DNA of 64,000 bases from Lytechinus variegatus (taxonomy: Eukaryota; Echinodermata; Echinoidea; Temnopleuroida; Toxopneustidae): the NCBI RefSeq assembly GCF_018143015.1, contig NC_054744.1, positions 868,001 to 932,000 on the forward strand. The letters run 5' to 3'. Position 1 is the stretch's first letter. Each line of letters starts with the position of its first letter. The position numbers were made by a program, and so were the translations under genes. A model generated the notes under the pieces. The model was given only the letters and a program-made list of their open reading frames with translations, had not been told where the DNA came from and ran no database searches. Shown here piece after piece: positions 63,498 to 64,000 of the stretch.

Positions 63498-64000
63498 CCG
63501 ATTTGTTGTATGGCATTATATTTCACAAAGAATTACACCTTTCAAAATGAGCTAAGAATTTCAATTTAAGAAAATTGCACTATTTTCAACATTGTTCCCT
63601 GTTTATGGAAGCATGAACATACACAGGCCACACAGAAATGATACCAAGAGATTCAGAATAAAAATCTAAAGGATGTTTAATAATTCACAGCATAGGTCCT
63701 AATCAAAATGAATAGCCAATTTCTAAGTCTAATTTTTAGTTCCTTTTCGACTTAATTTATAGATTCAATGAAGATAAAAGATACATTTAATTAAATCAAA
63801 GTAATCCAATTCAATGGATGAACAAGGATAAAAAAAGATATACATGGGTCAAAAATAAGTTTTTTGTCATTTTGTTATGGAAACAATTTTTTTTATTCCT
63901 TGTAATGTATCTCAACATGAAAGGACAATATTTGTTGTCTCTGGTCCATAAAAAAACTGTCCCATGCCAAAATCCCCCAAAATCACAGTTTTGGCCACAA
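63498..64000. other. AT-rich, no feature
   Basis: No exon of gene 2 recognised up to the window edge. Confidence 0.35.

Noticed and set aside
1-64000. CRISPR array, operon or phage-type system
   Set aside because: The short-period repeats are transposon arrays and microsatellites, genes have spliceosomal introns, and no bacterial-style gene cluster exists here.

Overview
This is a eukaryotic, AT-rich, intron- and transposon-dense window. The organism is most likely a marine invertebrate deuterostome, probably an echinoderm such as a sea urchin. I infer this from the dense dispersed repeats built around TGACCTTTGACC, the tRNA-derived SINEs with (TTA)n tails, the many TTAA- and TA-flanked MITEs, and the style of the genes. 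I have no database result to fix the species. Nearly all open frames of 60-130 codons lie in repeats and are not genes.

Three host-type genes can be supported from splice sites whose phases agree. (1) Minus strand, 21,494 back to 7,096: an apparently intact eight-exon gene for a 786-residue MULE/FAR1-like protein. It has an N-terminal Cys/His segment, a complete DDE transposase core (D214, D283/D284, E398), a SWIM zinc finger (CxC-x8-CxH) and a basic tail with an AT-hook-like GRPPK. Its start has an in-frame upstream stop and lies next to a CpG-rich stretch with an NRF-1-type site and a CRE. (2) Minus strand, 63,113 back to 39,825: the last four coding exons of an adaptor-like protein with two YxxM motifs (YVKM, YINM) and a PPPLPRK SH3-ligand motif. 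Its 5' end lies outside what I can see. (3) Plus strand, 6,780 and 9,146-9,230: two phase-compatible exons of an unrecognised gene, antisense to the last two introns and 3' end of gene 1.

Layout: 1-6.8 kb holds a minisatellite, MITEs, one copy of repeat family A, a 423-bp tandem duplication and a solo LTR. 6.8-22.4 kb holds genes 1 and 3 with intronic repeats, then the gene 1 promoter region. 22.4-39.8 kb is intergenic: a hAT-type MITE, a 2.1-kb and a 1-kb mariner-like non-autonomous element, an ACTGGTC-rich element inserted into a family A copy, SINEs and several TTAA MITEs. 39.8-63.1 kb is gene 2, with very long introns filled by repeat families A, B, C and D. The last 0.9 kb holds repeats and one more MITE.

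Four otherwise different repeat families (A-D) share the same internal core, TGACCTTTGACC followed by a GTCATGTGACC-like box. That core is a perfect DR1 nuclear-receptor site plus an E-box. Families A and C also share GTCTCRCC...GGYGAGAC termini. No CRISPR, bacterial operon or rRNA was seen, and no free-standing tRNA gene was recognised.
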